From positions 5,465 through 69,464 of the forward strand of contig JBEPZU010000006.1 of assembly GCA_041640715.1 (NCBI GenBank): DNA of 64,000 nt. Reading direction: 5' to 3'. Origin of the DNA: DSFO01 sp041640715 (GTDB lineage Archaea > Thermoproteota > Thermoprotei > Gearchaeales > Gearchaeaceae). Of the stretch, positions 53,069-61,147 are shown one piece after another (position 1 is the stretch's first letter; every line of letters begins with the position of its first letter). The notes beneath the pieces are model-generated. The model made no database searches. It had not been told where the DNA came from and saw only the letters and a program-made list of their open reading frames with translations. The position numbers were made by a program, and so were the translations under genes.

Positions 53069-53145
53069 GGGTGGGATTCGAACCCACATGGGCGTTACAC
53101 CCACTGGTTTTCGAGACCAGCGCGTTGCCACTCCGCCACCCTAGC
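53063..53145 (-). tRNA. tRNA-Ser (CGA)
   Basis: On the minus strand acceptor GCTAGGG pairs with CCCTAGC, discriminator G, anticodon stem CTGGT/ACCAG with loop CTCGAAA (anticodon CGA), a long variable arm, and T-stem GTGGG/CCCAC with loop TTCGAAT. 83 nt, no intron. Its 3' end overlaps the last 6 nt of the DedA gene on the plus strand. Confidence 0.96.
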
Positions 53146-53180
53146 ACCAAATATAATTCAGTTCTAATTTGGTTAAAAAT

Positions 53181-53606
53181 TTAAATGAATACTCCTATTT
53201 TAACCAGAATCACTACGTCTCTATTTCTTATCTTTCTAACGAAATCTCTACTTAGATCAAAAGCAGCTTTATCAGCCCTTATAACTAATGTTCTTTGATC
53301 TATATAGCTACTCTTTCTTAAAACAATGCTTCGATTGTCTTTTAGTGTAAGTTTACTAGAACCATAACCTTCAATTACTTCCTCAATTCCTTCGCATTGT
53401 AGGGTTACCCTTACTTTAGAACCATCCATCCTTATTAAATTCTTGACCTCTTCTTTTAAGTCATCGCAAGCTTTCTCTGAGTTTATGGCTACTATGCAAT
53501 TGCCTTTTTCTGTGAGATAATCATCCTTTGTTATCTCTAAAGTACCCCTATGATCCGCCTTTATTAACTCGTGACCTCTAGCTTTAAAAACATCTACAGC
53601 ATACAC
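53181..53606 (-). CDS. DUF371 family protein (COG2090)
   Basis: This 141-aa protein matches the archaeal DUF371 family: ARGHELIKADHRGTLEITK, KGNCIVAINSEKAC, and LVIRADKAAFDLSRDFVRKI. The family is widespread in archaea, structurally beta-rich, function unknown. Confidence 0.85.
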   Translation of the reverse strand: MYAVDVFKARGHELIKADHRGTLEITKDDYLTEKGNCIVAINSEKACDDLKEEVKNLIRMDGSKVRVTLQCEGIEEVIEGYGSSKLTLKDNRSIVLRKSSYIDQRTLVIRADKAAFDLSRDFVRKIRNRDVVILVKIGVFI

Positions 53607-53640
53607 TAAGAATTTATTAGCCTATTTAACTAAAAAATGT

Positions 53641-54222
53641 GTGGAAGATTTTTATCTCCTGGGATGGAATACGTTCTACAGAGATACTATAAAACTTGCT
53701 AATCTCATAAAAAAAGACGGTTATAAACCGGAGATGCTAATAGCAATAGCTAGAGGCGGTTGGGTTGTTACTCGAATAATCTCAGATATGCTTGAAGTTG
53801 ATGATGTAACTGATATACATATTTCCTTCTACACCGATATAGCAAAGACTAAAAAAGGGCCTATAATCTTAGAAGAACCTGGTAAGAAAATTAAGGATAA
53901 AAACGTTCTATTGCTCGATGATGTAAGCGATACAGGAGAATCTTTGATCAAAGCGATAGAATATATAAAACTAAAAGAACCTAATAAAATAAAAACAGCT
54001 ACTGTGTACGTAAAACCTTGGACTAAATTCTGGCCTGATTATTACGTAAGGGAGATAAATAAATGGATAATTTATCCCTATGAAGTCAAGGAAACTGTCA
54101 AAAAGCTATGGCTAAGATGGACTAAAGAAGGGAAGGACGAAGAATGGATAACTAAGAAATTAAATTCTATAGGTATTGCAAAATGGCAGCTAAATTTAAT
54201 CTTAAAGGATCTTAGAAACTAA
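53641..54222 (+). CDS. Phosphoribosyltransferase (COG2236)
   Basis: This 193-aa protein starts with GTG. It has the PRPP-binding motif VLLLDDVSDTGESL and an upstream IAIARGGWVVTR segment. Such enzymes salvage purine bases. The last 50 residues (WTKEGKDEEWITKKL) add a small helical domain. Exact base specificity is not clear. Confidence 0.88.
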   Translation: MEDFYLLGWNTFYRDTIKLANLIKKDGYKPEMLIAIARGGWVVTRIISDMLEVDDVTDIHISFYTDIAKTKKGPIILEEPGKKIKDKNVLLLDDVSDTGESLIKAIEYIKLKEPNKIKTATVYVKPWTKFWPDYYVREINKWIIYPYEVKETVKKLWLRWTKEGKDEEWITKKLNSIGIAKWQLNLILKDLRN

Positions 54223-55515
54223 ACGTTCGTAACTTTTTTCAAATCTATCGATTATTTCCTCTTCTCTTTCTCTGGCCAATTTATAATCTAGGACAGAAAT
54301 TTTTCCGTTGACTATTACATGCTTTGCTCTAATGCCTGAACAGGAATAAACTAAATGATTGATCACATGTCCTTCTTCATTTCGATTCAAAGGTTTTAAC
54401 CTGGAATCAGTTAAATCAAAAATTGCTACATCAGCTACAGCACCTTCTTCTATTAGACCCCCTTTGAATTCTTGGAAGAAAATCCTGTATGCATTATAAG
54501 TAGCAATCTTGAAAATTTCTCTAGCAGAGATCGCTGAAGGATCTTTATGCATATGCTTTTGGATCAAAGAAGCCATTTTCATCATCTCTAAAGCATCAAG
54601 CGAGTTGTTACTCGCAGGGCCGTCTGTACCTAGACAACATCTTATACCTTCTTTTAACATCCTCTTCAAATCGCAAGTAGAGCCTACAGCAAGTTTTAAG
54701 TTGGATATCGTATTTTGTACAACCGCTACGTCTTTTTGTTTAAGAAGCTCTATTTCCTTTTCATCAAACCAAACCCCATGCGCATAAATAGAAAGATTGT
54801 TGCAAAGACCTATCTCGTTTAACAATTCTACTTCTCTAACACCGTATCTCTCAACGCATAATCTCTGCTCTTCTTGGCTTTCTGCAACATGTATTTGAAC
54901 TAAGGCGTTGTATTCCTTGGAATAATCTGCTATTATCTGTAGTAATTCTTTAGAACACGTGTAAGTAGAATGAGGCCCTAAGCATGGTTTTATCAGCTTA
55001 GAGTTAAGATTTGCCAATTTCTTATACGCTTGAATTGCTTTACTAGCTTGCTCATCAGTTGATCTCTTATCAAAAAAATCGAATACACCTTCACAAAGAA
55101 CTCCTCTGAAATTGATTTCCTCAAAGGCTTTAGCTACATTCTCCATTTTAAAATACATATCAGCACAACCTGAAAAGCCGCTTTTCAGCATTTCCATCGC
55201 CGAGAATTTAGCTCCAATATAATAATGTTCATCTTCCATCAATCTTTCCAAAGGCCATATCTTCTCTGAAAGCCAAGTATGAAGAGGTAAATCTTCAGCC
55301 ATCCCCCTAAGTAGACTCATAGGACTATGAGTATGGCCATTGAAAAAGCAAGGTATTACTAAAGAATTCGAACAATCTATCACCCATCCGTTGCTAGATA
55401 GACCATCGCCTATTTTCTCTATTTTGTCTTCTCTAATTAGAATATCCACATCTCTTTTAACTTTGTTAACAGGGTCTACGATTAGTTTAGCTTTTTTAAG
55501 TAAAATCTCCTCCAC
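54202..55515 (-). CDS. Amidohydrolase, MTA/SAH or related deaminase (COG0402)
   Basis: This 437-aa protein starts with GTG and has metal ligands in FFNGHTHSPM, the HVAESQEEQ and AHGVWF histidines, and the Asp in CLGTDGPASNNSLDALEMM: the pattern of COG0402 aminohydrolases such as 5'-methylthioadenosine/S-adenosylhomocysteine deaminase. Together with mat and SHMT in the window it fits SAM and one-carbon metabolism, but substrate is inferred. It ends convergently with the phosphoribosyltransferase gene. Confidence 0.85.
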   Translation of the reverse strand: MEEILLKKAKLIVDPVNKVKRDVDILIREDKIEKIGDGLSSNGWVIDCSNSLVIPCFFNGHTHSPMSLLRGMAEDLPLHTWLSEKIWPLERLMEDEHYYIGAKFSAMEMLKSGFSGCADMYFKMENVAKAFEEINFRGVLCEGVFDFFDKRSTDEQASKAIQAYKKLANLNSKLIKPCLGPHSTYTCSKELLQIIADYSKEYNALVQIHVAESQEEQRLCVERYGVREVELLNEIGLCNNLSIYAHGVWFDEKEIELLKQKDVAVVQNTISNLKLAVGSTCDLKRMLKEGIRCCLGTDGPASNNSLDALEMMKMASLIQKHMHKDPSAISAREIFKIATYNAYRIFFQEFKGGLIEEGAVADVAIFDLTDSRLKPLNRNEEGHVINHLVYSCSGIRAKHVIVNGKISVLDYKLAREREEEIIDRFEKSYERLVSKIL

Positions 55516-55580
55516 TTTTTTAGAAAGAAAAAATAAAAATATAAAGCTAGTTTTAAATCTGGAAAATTCTTTTATTATAC

Positions 55581-56873
55581 ATGAATTACAAAGAAGTATA
55601 TGAAACTATTGAATGGATAAGGAAACATAACAGGTGGAGAAAGAGAGAATGTATAAATTTAATAGCTTCTGAAAATTTGACATCTCCTTTGGTGGATTCT
55701 GTTTACCTTAGTGATGCAATGCATAGATATGCTGAAGGATTACCTTTTAAGAGATTTTACCAAGGGACTAGGTATATAGATGAGCTTGAGGAAAAAACGA
55801 ATTCAACATTAGGAGAGCTACTCCGAGCTAAATTTGTGGATATTAGGCCCATATCTGGAACAACAGCTAATGGAGGAGCATTCCTAGCTTTAGCAAATAG
55901 GGGAGATAGGGCCTTGGTTTTACCAGTATATGCAGGATCGCATGTCAGCCATACTAGATTTGGGATCCTAGGAGCTTTAGGTATTATCGAAGAAGAACTC
56001 CCTTTCAACCCTGTAGATATGACTATAGACATTGATCTCGCATTGAAAAAAATAAAGGAAATAAAGCCAAAGCTAATTATACTAGGAGGAACCGTAATCC
56101 TATTTAGACATCCCGTAAAGGAATTCAGAGAAGTTGCTGAAGAGAGCGGTTCTTATATTATTTATGATGCTGCACACGTCTTAGGTTTAATAATGGGTAA
56201 AAAATTCCAAAACCCTGTAGAAGAAGGAGCGCATATTTCTACAAGCTCAACCCACAAAACCTTCCCAGGACCGCAAGGAGGATTAATTTTCACCAATGAT
56301 GAGGAAATATACAAGAAATTCAGAAAATTGATCTTTCCAGTTTTCGTATCAAATCATCACTTACATAGAATTGCAGCCACCCTCATAGCTGCTCAAGAAA
56401 TGAAATATTTCGGCGAAGAGTATGCTTCAAACATAATTAATAATGCTAAGAATCTTGCAGAGGAATTACATTCCTATGGTTTTAAAGTTTTAGGAGAAAA
56501 GAGGGGATTCACAGAGACTCATCAAGTAGTTTTAAACGTGAAAGAATTGGGAGGAGGGACTGTTGTAGCCGAATTTCTAGAAAGATGCAACATAATAACT
56601 AATAAGAACATGATACCAGGAGATACTCCAGAAATGGTAAAGAATCCTTCAGGATTAAGGTTAGGAGTGCAAGAGGTCACTAGATTAGGAATGGGCGTGA
56701 GCGAGATGAAATACATCGCCGAACTGATTAAAAAAGCTTTGATAGATAAGAAGGATCCTGAGGAAATAAAGAAAGAAGTCATCGAATTCAGAAAGAACTA
56801 TCAAGAAGTAAAGTATACCTTTAATTTAGATCTTAAAAGCTTAAGTGAAGAATTTCTGCCTATCTTAGAGTAG
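55581..56873 (+). CDS. glyA: Serine hydroxymethyltransferase, archaeal type
   Basis: This 430-aa PLP enzyme has ECINLIASENLTS, YAEGLPFKRFYQGTRYID, and the PLP-lysine motif SSTHKTFPGPQGG. It interconverts serine and glycine with a pterin one-carbon carrier. Length and motifs are normal for the archaeal family. Convergent with the nucleotidyltransferase-like gene (9 nt overlap). Confidence 0.96.
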   Translation: MNYKEVYETIEWIRKHNRWRKRECINLIASENLTSPLVDSVYLSDAMHRYAEGLPFKRFYQGTRYIDELEEKTNSTLGELLRAKFVDIRPISGTTANGGAFLALANRGDRALVLPVYAGSHVSHTRFGILGALGIIEEELPFNPVDMTIDIDLALKKIKEIKPKLIILGGTVILFRHPVKEFREVAEESGSYIIYDAAHVLGLIMGKKFQNPVEEGAHISTSSTHKTFPGPQGGLIFTNDEEIYKKFRKLIFPVFVSNHHLHRIAATLIAAQEMKYFGEEYASNIINNAKNLAEELHSYGFKVLGEKRGFTETHQVVLNVKELGGGTVVAEFLERCNIITNKNMIPGDTPEMVKNPSGLRLGVQEVTRLGMGVSEMKYIAELIKKALIDKKDPEEIKKEVIEFRKNYQEVKYTFNLDLKSLSEEFLPILE

Positions 56874-57830
56874 AAAACGAATTCGTTGTTCTTTCATTTC
56901 CCTAAGACCATAAGCTATTCTATAATATTCTCTATCCCTTTCTTCGACAAACTGAATCATCCCAACTACTTCTAACTCGTTTCCTATTTCGAATAAATCT
57001 AAGTAATACATCTCGAATATTGTCAATTCTTCGATAGGATATTCCTCAAAATCCAATAATTTTACAGAATAAGTCAAAGGATAGAAATAAGGATTGATTT
57101 TTTCTTTTATTTTAAGCTTAATTTTTCCTTTTTTAACATTTTTTATTTTAAAATCTCCATATTTAATTTTTATTTCATCATGTTTTAATACAGGATTTAA
57201 TGAAAATAATCTGTTTTTAAACTCAAATTTATTCCATTTTCTTTTAGAAAGTATTTTGAATGATGTTTCATCCAATCCTCTAATTATTTCAGGCTTAACT
57301 ATAGAGAAGGGTGATTGCCCACTAAGGATGTACTCCTTGATTTTTTCAACAGATCTTTGCCCATAAACAACTATATCGATGTCCGAAAAAACAACGTTAG
57401 CTATGCCTATTAAAAGAGAGCCAGTAAGACCAATGTCTTCTTTTGATATATTAGCGTTGCTCGATATTAAATCGACAACCTCTTCGAAGCGTTTAGCCAA
57501 AATGTTTCTCTTCAAATAACGAGGCCAGTTATGAGTATAGTAAATCTCATCTACGTTTTGCAATGGTATTCTAGGCATTAAAGAATCATAATAGAAATCG
57601 AACACTAAATACTCAGAAGCATAATTCTTCAACGACTCACCTATTGTCAAAGAAGAATAATCCTCAAGAATTCTCGAGTAATATGAACCGTTTCTCCAAG
57701 GCGTTGCATAATTTACCTTAACATACCTAGGAAATGCAAAAACGAAGTTTTCAGGATGAACATAACCTATTACTTGGTAAAATGAATCCTTAAGCCTTAT
57801 GAAATCTTTATCTCTTAACAAGTTTATCAA
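56865..57830 (-). CDS. Nucleotidyltransferase-fold protein (COG1665-like)
   Basis: This 321-aa protein contains a minimal nucleotidyltransferase signature around residues 132-160, GLTGSLLIGIANVVFSDIDIVVYG (split: GSLLIG and SDIDIVVYG), i.e. G-S-x10-D-x-D. The flanking regions are not recognised; the family resembles the uncharacterised archaeal COG1665. It overlaps the upstream gene by 23 nt, so the two are coupled. Substrate unknown. Confidence 0.65.
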   Translation of the reverse strand: MINLLRDKDFIRLKDSFYQVIGYVHPENFVFAFPRYVKVNYATPWRNGSYYSRILEDYSSLTIGESLKNYASEYLVFDFYYDSLMPRIPLQNVDEIYYTHNWPRYLKRNILAKRFEEVVDLISSNANISKEDIGLTGSLLIGIANVVFSDIDIVVYGQRSVEKIKEYILSGQSPFSIVKPEIIRGLDETSFKILSKRKWNKFEFKNRLFSLNPVLKHDEIKIKYGDFKIKNVKKGKIKLKIKEKINPYFYPLTYSVKLLDFEEYPIEELTIFEMYYLDLFEIGNELEVVGMIQFVEERDREYYRIAYGLREMKEQRIRFLL

Positions 57831-58716
57831 AAATAGAGGTGCTTATGAAATAGGTAGCGGTATTCCAATCTTTTTCATTCTTAATTATAAATCCTTCTTC
57901 GACCAGTTTAATACAGATTTGCTTAAGCTCGGCTGACTTTATCCTCAATCTTTCTTGTGAGCCTATCTTTGCAACTAAGGCTCCTAAGGTCATAGGACCG
58001 TATTTAGCCAAGTATTTACAAAGCAATTCTTCTAATTTGCTTCCAAACTTGAGACTATCGTATAAAAAGAAATCGTAAACTTCCAATGCTATTCTGTAAT
58101 TATTTTCTGAAGTACTTATTAGCAACTCGCCAGTTAGATCTGAAAGCATACCTCTATAAGTCTTAGGTAAATCGCTGGCTTGTATTTTAAAATGCAATTC
58201 GTTTTTCTCTTGTATAAAATCTAAATATTTTGAAAAAACAATCTCACTTTTTTTGTCTACTTTTTCATAAAAAATAACTTTTACGTCGTTTACTTTTATA
58301 TTTTCATTAAAAACAATTATTAAATTGTTATCATTATTTTTAAATAATTGTATACAATCAATTTCATTAATATTCATTTTTAGGAATTTTTTAAAAAATA
58401 TTGGGTAATTATAAAGGATTATATTATATTCTGTTGTTAATTTGTTCTCTCTGTATAATCGAAGAATCCATCTTATAATAACAGAAGCTCCTTCATAGCT
58501 AGGTCTTGCATTCATAGGAAAATATATAGGAAACATTCTTCTATCATTGATTTTAAAAACTGATAGAAACAAAGGCGATATAACATTTGAATTTTTGAGA
58601 ATTTCCAAACATTCTAGAATTCCATACGAAAAACCTTTGTTCGTTAGATTAAACGCTGAGTTATTTAAAACGTTGAGCGAAGTGGAGTTGAGTTGCGACC
58701 CTTGGGTCAAAAACAT
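57808..58716 (-). CDS. Uncharacterised protein with C-terminal winged-helix-like domain
   Basis: This 302-aa protein has a mixed alpha/beta N-terminal 190 residues with no known motif and a C-terminal segment (about 225-290; LEELLCKYLAKYGPMTLGALVAKIG) that resembles a winged-helix. Long stretches are A/T-rich. It is coupled to the NTase-fold gene downstream and has a divergent partner upstream. It may be a regulator or partner of the NTase. Confidence 0.6.
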   Translation of the reverse strand: MFLTQGSQLNSTSLNVLNNSAFNLTNKGFSYGILECLEILKNSNVISPLFLSVFKINDRRMFPIYFPMNARPSYEGASVIIRWILRLYRENKLTTEYNIILYNYPIFFKKFLKMNINEIDCIQLFKNNDNNLIIVFNENIKVNDVKVIFYEKVDKKSEIVFSKYLDFIQEKNELHFKIQASDLPKTYRGMLSDLTGELLISTSENNYRIALEVYDFFLYDSLKFGSKLEELLCKYLAKYGPMTLGALVAKIGSQERLRIKSAELKQICIKLVEEGFIIKNEKDWNTATYFISTSIFDKLVKR

Positions 58717-58765
58717 TCTTATCTATAAAATAACGCACTTATATATTTCTTTACAGTTATCTCTT
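58717..58765. promoter_or_regulatory. 49-bp divergent promoter region
   Basis: CTTATATATTT (58738-58748) lies 24 nt before the plus-strand GTG at 58766. A second AT-rich tract, ATCTATAAAATAAC (about 58721-58734; read on the minus strand), may serve the minus-strand ATG at 58716. Both mRNAs would be leaderless. Confidence 0.45.
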
Positions 58766-59122
58766 GTGAACAAAAAAACTAGAAATAGCTTTATAAAGGA
58801 AATCATCCAACTCATCGATGAGAATGAAGATGATTCTGTAAAAATTTCTTTTTATTCTGATTCCATAGTCAATGCACTCTTAACCAAGGCTTATGCCAAT
58901 TGGGAAAAATCCAATAGAGAAGGTATCCCCATAGAACATCTAGGCGATGAAGAATTAGAAGAACTTCATTCCAGAGCTATATACTATAGCAGCAACCCTA
59001 TAAGATTTACATATAAGGAAATGATAAAAGGAATCGAGATCGAGGAAAGGAAGATAATAAAGCAAGGAATAGGAAACAAATTCTACAGAGTTCTTAAGAG
59101 GATGTTCTTCGCTTCAGAATGA
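58766..59122 (+). CDS. Small helical protein of unknown function
   Basis: The open frame reaches back to 58547, but the first 73 codons would overlap the opposite gene. GTG at 58766 (118 aa) has a TATA-like box at leaderless spacing and is chosen. The protein is highly charged and mostly helical, ending in a basic/aromatic stretch (FYRVLKRMFFASE). No family is recognised. Its 3' end overlaps the convergent dppF by 9 nt. Confidence 0.6.
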   Translation: MNKKTRNSFIKEIIQLIDENEDDSVKISFYSDSIVNALLTKAYANWEKSNREGIPIEHLGDEELEELHSRAIYYSSNPIRFTYKEMIKGIEIEERKIIKQGIGNKFYRVLKRMFFASE

Positions 59123-60175
59123 TCCTTTCGCTACAATCTTTTCTGCTTCTTCTTTAACTATATCCTCGTAGTTCTTATTACCGCTATATAAATGACAGGC
59201 CACGAAATGATTAGGTTTTACTTCTATTAAGGGAGGTTCTTCCTTCTTACATATTTCCATGGCATATGGACATCGAGGATGAAATCTGCATCCAGGCGGT
59301 ATAAAGACTGAGCTTGAGATCTCACCTATTACTTTTATTTCCTTGAGTTTATATCTTGCTTCAGGATCTGGTTCAGGGACGGCAGCTACTAAAGCTTGGG
59401 TGTATGGATGGAGTGGATCTTCTATTAAATCATCAGAAATTCCTAACTCTACTATTTTGCCTAAATACATCACTGCTATCCTATCTGATATGTATCTAGC
59501 AGTAGACAAATCATGGGTTATGTAAAGATATGTTAGATTATATTTCTCTTTCAAAGAACGCATTAACTCAAGAATTTCTGCTCTGATAGATACATCAAGC
59601 ATCGAAACAGGTTCATCAGCTACTATGAATTTTGGTCTAAGTATTAGAGCTCTAGCTATTGCTATTCTTTGCCTTTGACCGCCGCTAAGCATGTGAGGAA
59701 ATCTCCATACGAATTCTTCTGGAGGAACCAAGCGAACCTCTTCTAAAATTCTAGAGACGAGTTCCTTTCTTTCTTCAGGATCTTTGGATATTTTATGTAT
59801 TTTTAGCGGCTCTTCTAAAGAAGCTCCTATGGTGAATCTAGGATCTAAAGAGCTATAAGGATCTTGAAAAACCATTTGAGCCTGTCTTCTATACTCCTTA
59901 AGCATTTTTTTATTAAGGTTAAAAAGAGGTAGCCCGTCGTAATATATTTTGCCTGAGGTAGCTTTTATGAGTAAAAGTAAGAGCCTACCTAGGGTTGTTT
60001 TTCCACTTCCAGATTCCCCTACAACTGAGAACGTCTCACCTTGAAGAATCGATAATGAAATATTATCGACTGCCCTTGCGTATAATACTGGATAACGTTC
60101 CAAAAAACTCTTTAGACCCCGTCTTATAGGGAACCACTTCGATAATGCTTGTGCTATTAGTAAAGGTTTGGCCAT
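59114..60175 (-). CDS. Dpp/Opp transporter ATPase, OppF/DppF type
   Basis: This 353-aa protein has Walker A GESGSGKT, signature LSGGQRQRIAIARAL, Walker B FIVADEPVSMLD, switch His THDL, and the oligopeptide-transporter C-terminal Cys motif (CRFHPRCPYAMEICKKEEPP). It powers uptake by the Dpp complex. Its C-terminal 112 bp are nearly identical to those of the neighbouring DppD-like gene. Last gene of the operon. Confidence 0.95.
   Translation of the reverse strand: MAKPLLIAQALSKWFPIRRGLKSFLERYPVLYARAVDNISLSILQGETFSVVGESGSGKTTLGRLLLLLIKATSGKIYYDGLPLFNLNKKMLKEYRRQAQMVFQDPYSSLDPRFTIGASLEEPLKIHKISKDPEERKELVSRILEEVRLVPPEEFVWRFPHMLSGGQRQRIAIARALILRPKFIVADEPVSMLDVSIRAEILELMRSLKEKYNLTYLYITHDLSTARYISDRIAVMYLGKIVELGISDDLIEDPLHPYTQALVAAVPEPDPEARYKLKEIKVIGEISSSVFIPPGCRFHPRCPYAMEICKKEEPPLIEVKPNHFVACHLYSGNKNYEDIVKEEAEKIVAKGSF
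59185..59296 (-). repeat. 112-bp segment nearly identical to 60199-60310 (copy A)
   Basis: Copy A, in the dppF-like gene, matches copy B at a constant offset of 1014 nt with one difference (C at 59201 versus A at 60215), which is silent (Val). It encodes the C-terminal Cys-motif region (CRFHPRCPYAMEIC to VACHLY). Identity ends abruptly on both sides. Confidence 0.9.
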
Positions 60176-60181
60176 CGTGAA

Positions 60182-61147
60182 TTATTTAGAACCTTCAGTA
60201 TATAAATGACAGGCAACGAAATGATTAGGTTTTACTTCTATTAAGGGAGGTTCTTCCTTCTTACATATTTCCATGGCATATGGACATCGAGGATGAAATC
60301 TGCATCCAGGAGGTGGAGTCCTCAAATCAGGAGGAACTCCTGGTATGAACTCTAGCTTATCTATCTTTACTTTTAATCTAGGAATGCTTCTAAGTAGTTT
60401 TTGAGTATAGGGATGTAAGGGCTCTTTATATAAGTTAATTGCAGGCGCATACTCGACCACCTTGCCTGCGTACATAATACACACCTTATCAGCCAACTCT
60501 GCTATTATGCTCAAATCATGGGTTATTAATATCATAGAAGATCCATACTTAGCTTGAAGCTCCTTTAATAAGTTAAGTATTTGAGCCTGCACTATTACAT
60601 CTAGAGCAGTAGTAGGCTCGTCCGCTATGACGAGTTTAGGCTTAAGCAACAGAGCCATCGCTATCATAACTCTCTGTTTTTGACCTCCGCTCAATTCATG
60701 AGGATATCTTTTAAGTATTGAGATGTCCAGAGCTACTGCCTTAAGTTGCTCTTCTATTATACTCATAGCTTCTCTTGGACTATAATTGCCATGATATTTG
60801 AACACTTCATAGAGTTGCTGGCCTATTGTATAAACAGGTGTAAGAGAATACATTGCACCTTGAAAAACCATCGAGATCTTCTTCATCCTGTACTCTTCTC
60901 TGAAAGTTTTCTCGCTTATTTTTAGAATATCAACGTCTTCGAATAATATTTTACCACCAGTGATCATCCCTGGAGGAGGAACTAACCTTATTATAGAATA
61001 AGCAAGCGTACTTTTCCCACAGCCTGATTCTCCAGCTATCCCAAGTACTTCCCCTTTATCAACTGAAATACTAACGTCATCTACTGCCTTAACTACTCCT
61101 CTTACAGTGAAGAAATAAGTCCTTAGATTTTTAACTTCTAATAACAT
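60182..61147 (-). CDS. Dpp/Opp transporter ATPase, OppD/DppD type
   Basis: This 321-aa protein has Walker A GESGCGKST, signature LSGGQKQRVMIAMAL, Walker B LVIADEPTTALDV and the switch His THDLS, plus the C-terminal Cys motif shared with the DppF-like protein. It pairs with DppF below the two permeases. It starts at the base where the DppC-like gene's stop ends. Confidence 0.95.
   Translation of the reverse strand: MLLEVKNLRTYFFTVRGVVKAVDDVSISVDKGEVLGIAGESGCGKSTLAYSIIRLVPPPGMITGGKILFEDVDILKISEKTFREEYRMKKISMVFQGAMYSLTPVYTIGQQLYEVFKYHGNYSPREAMSIIEEQLKAVALDISILKRYPHELSGGQKQRVMIAMALLLKPKLVIADEPTTALDVIVQAQILNLLKELQAKYGSSMILITHDLSIIAELADKVCIMYAGKVVEYAPAINLYKEPLHPYTQKLLRSIPRLKVKIDKLEFIPGVPPDLRTPPPGCRFHPRCPYAMEICKKEEPPLIEVKPNHFVACHLYTEGSK
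60199..60310 (-). repeat. 112-bp segment nearly identical to 59185-59296 (copy B)
   Basis: Copy B in the dppD-like gene. The rest of the two ATPase genes has diverged normally, so this patch suggests gene conversion after the genes duplicated. Confidence 0.9.

Noticed and set aside
58547..58765. Longer N-terminus of the 118-aa protein
   Set aside because: It overlaps the divergent gene and would include both promoters; GTG 58766 has a TATA-like box at the right distance.
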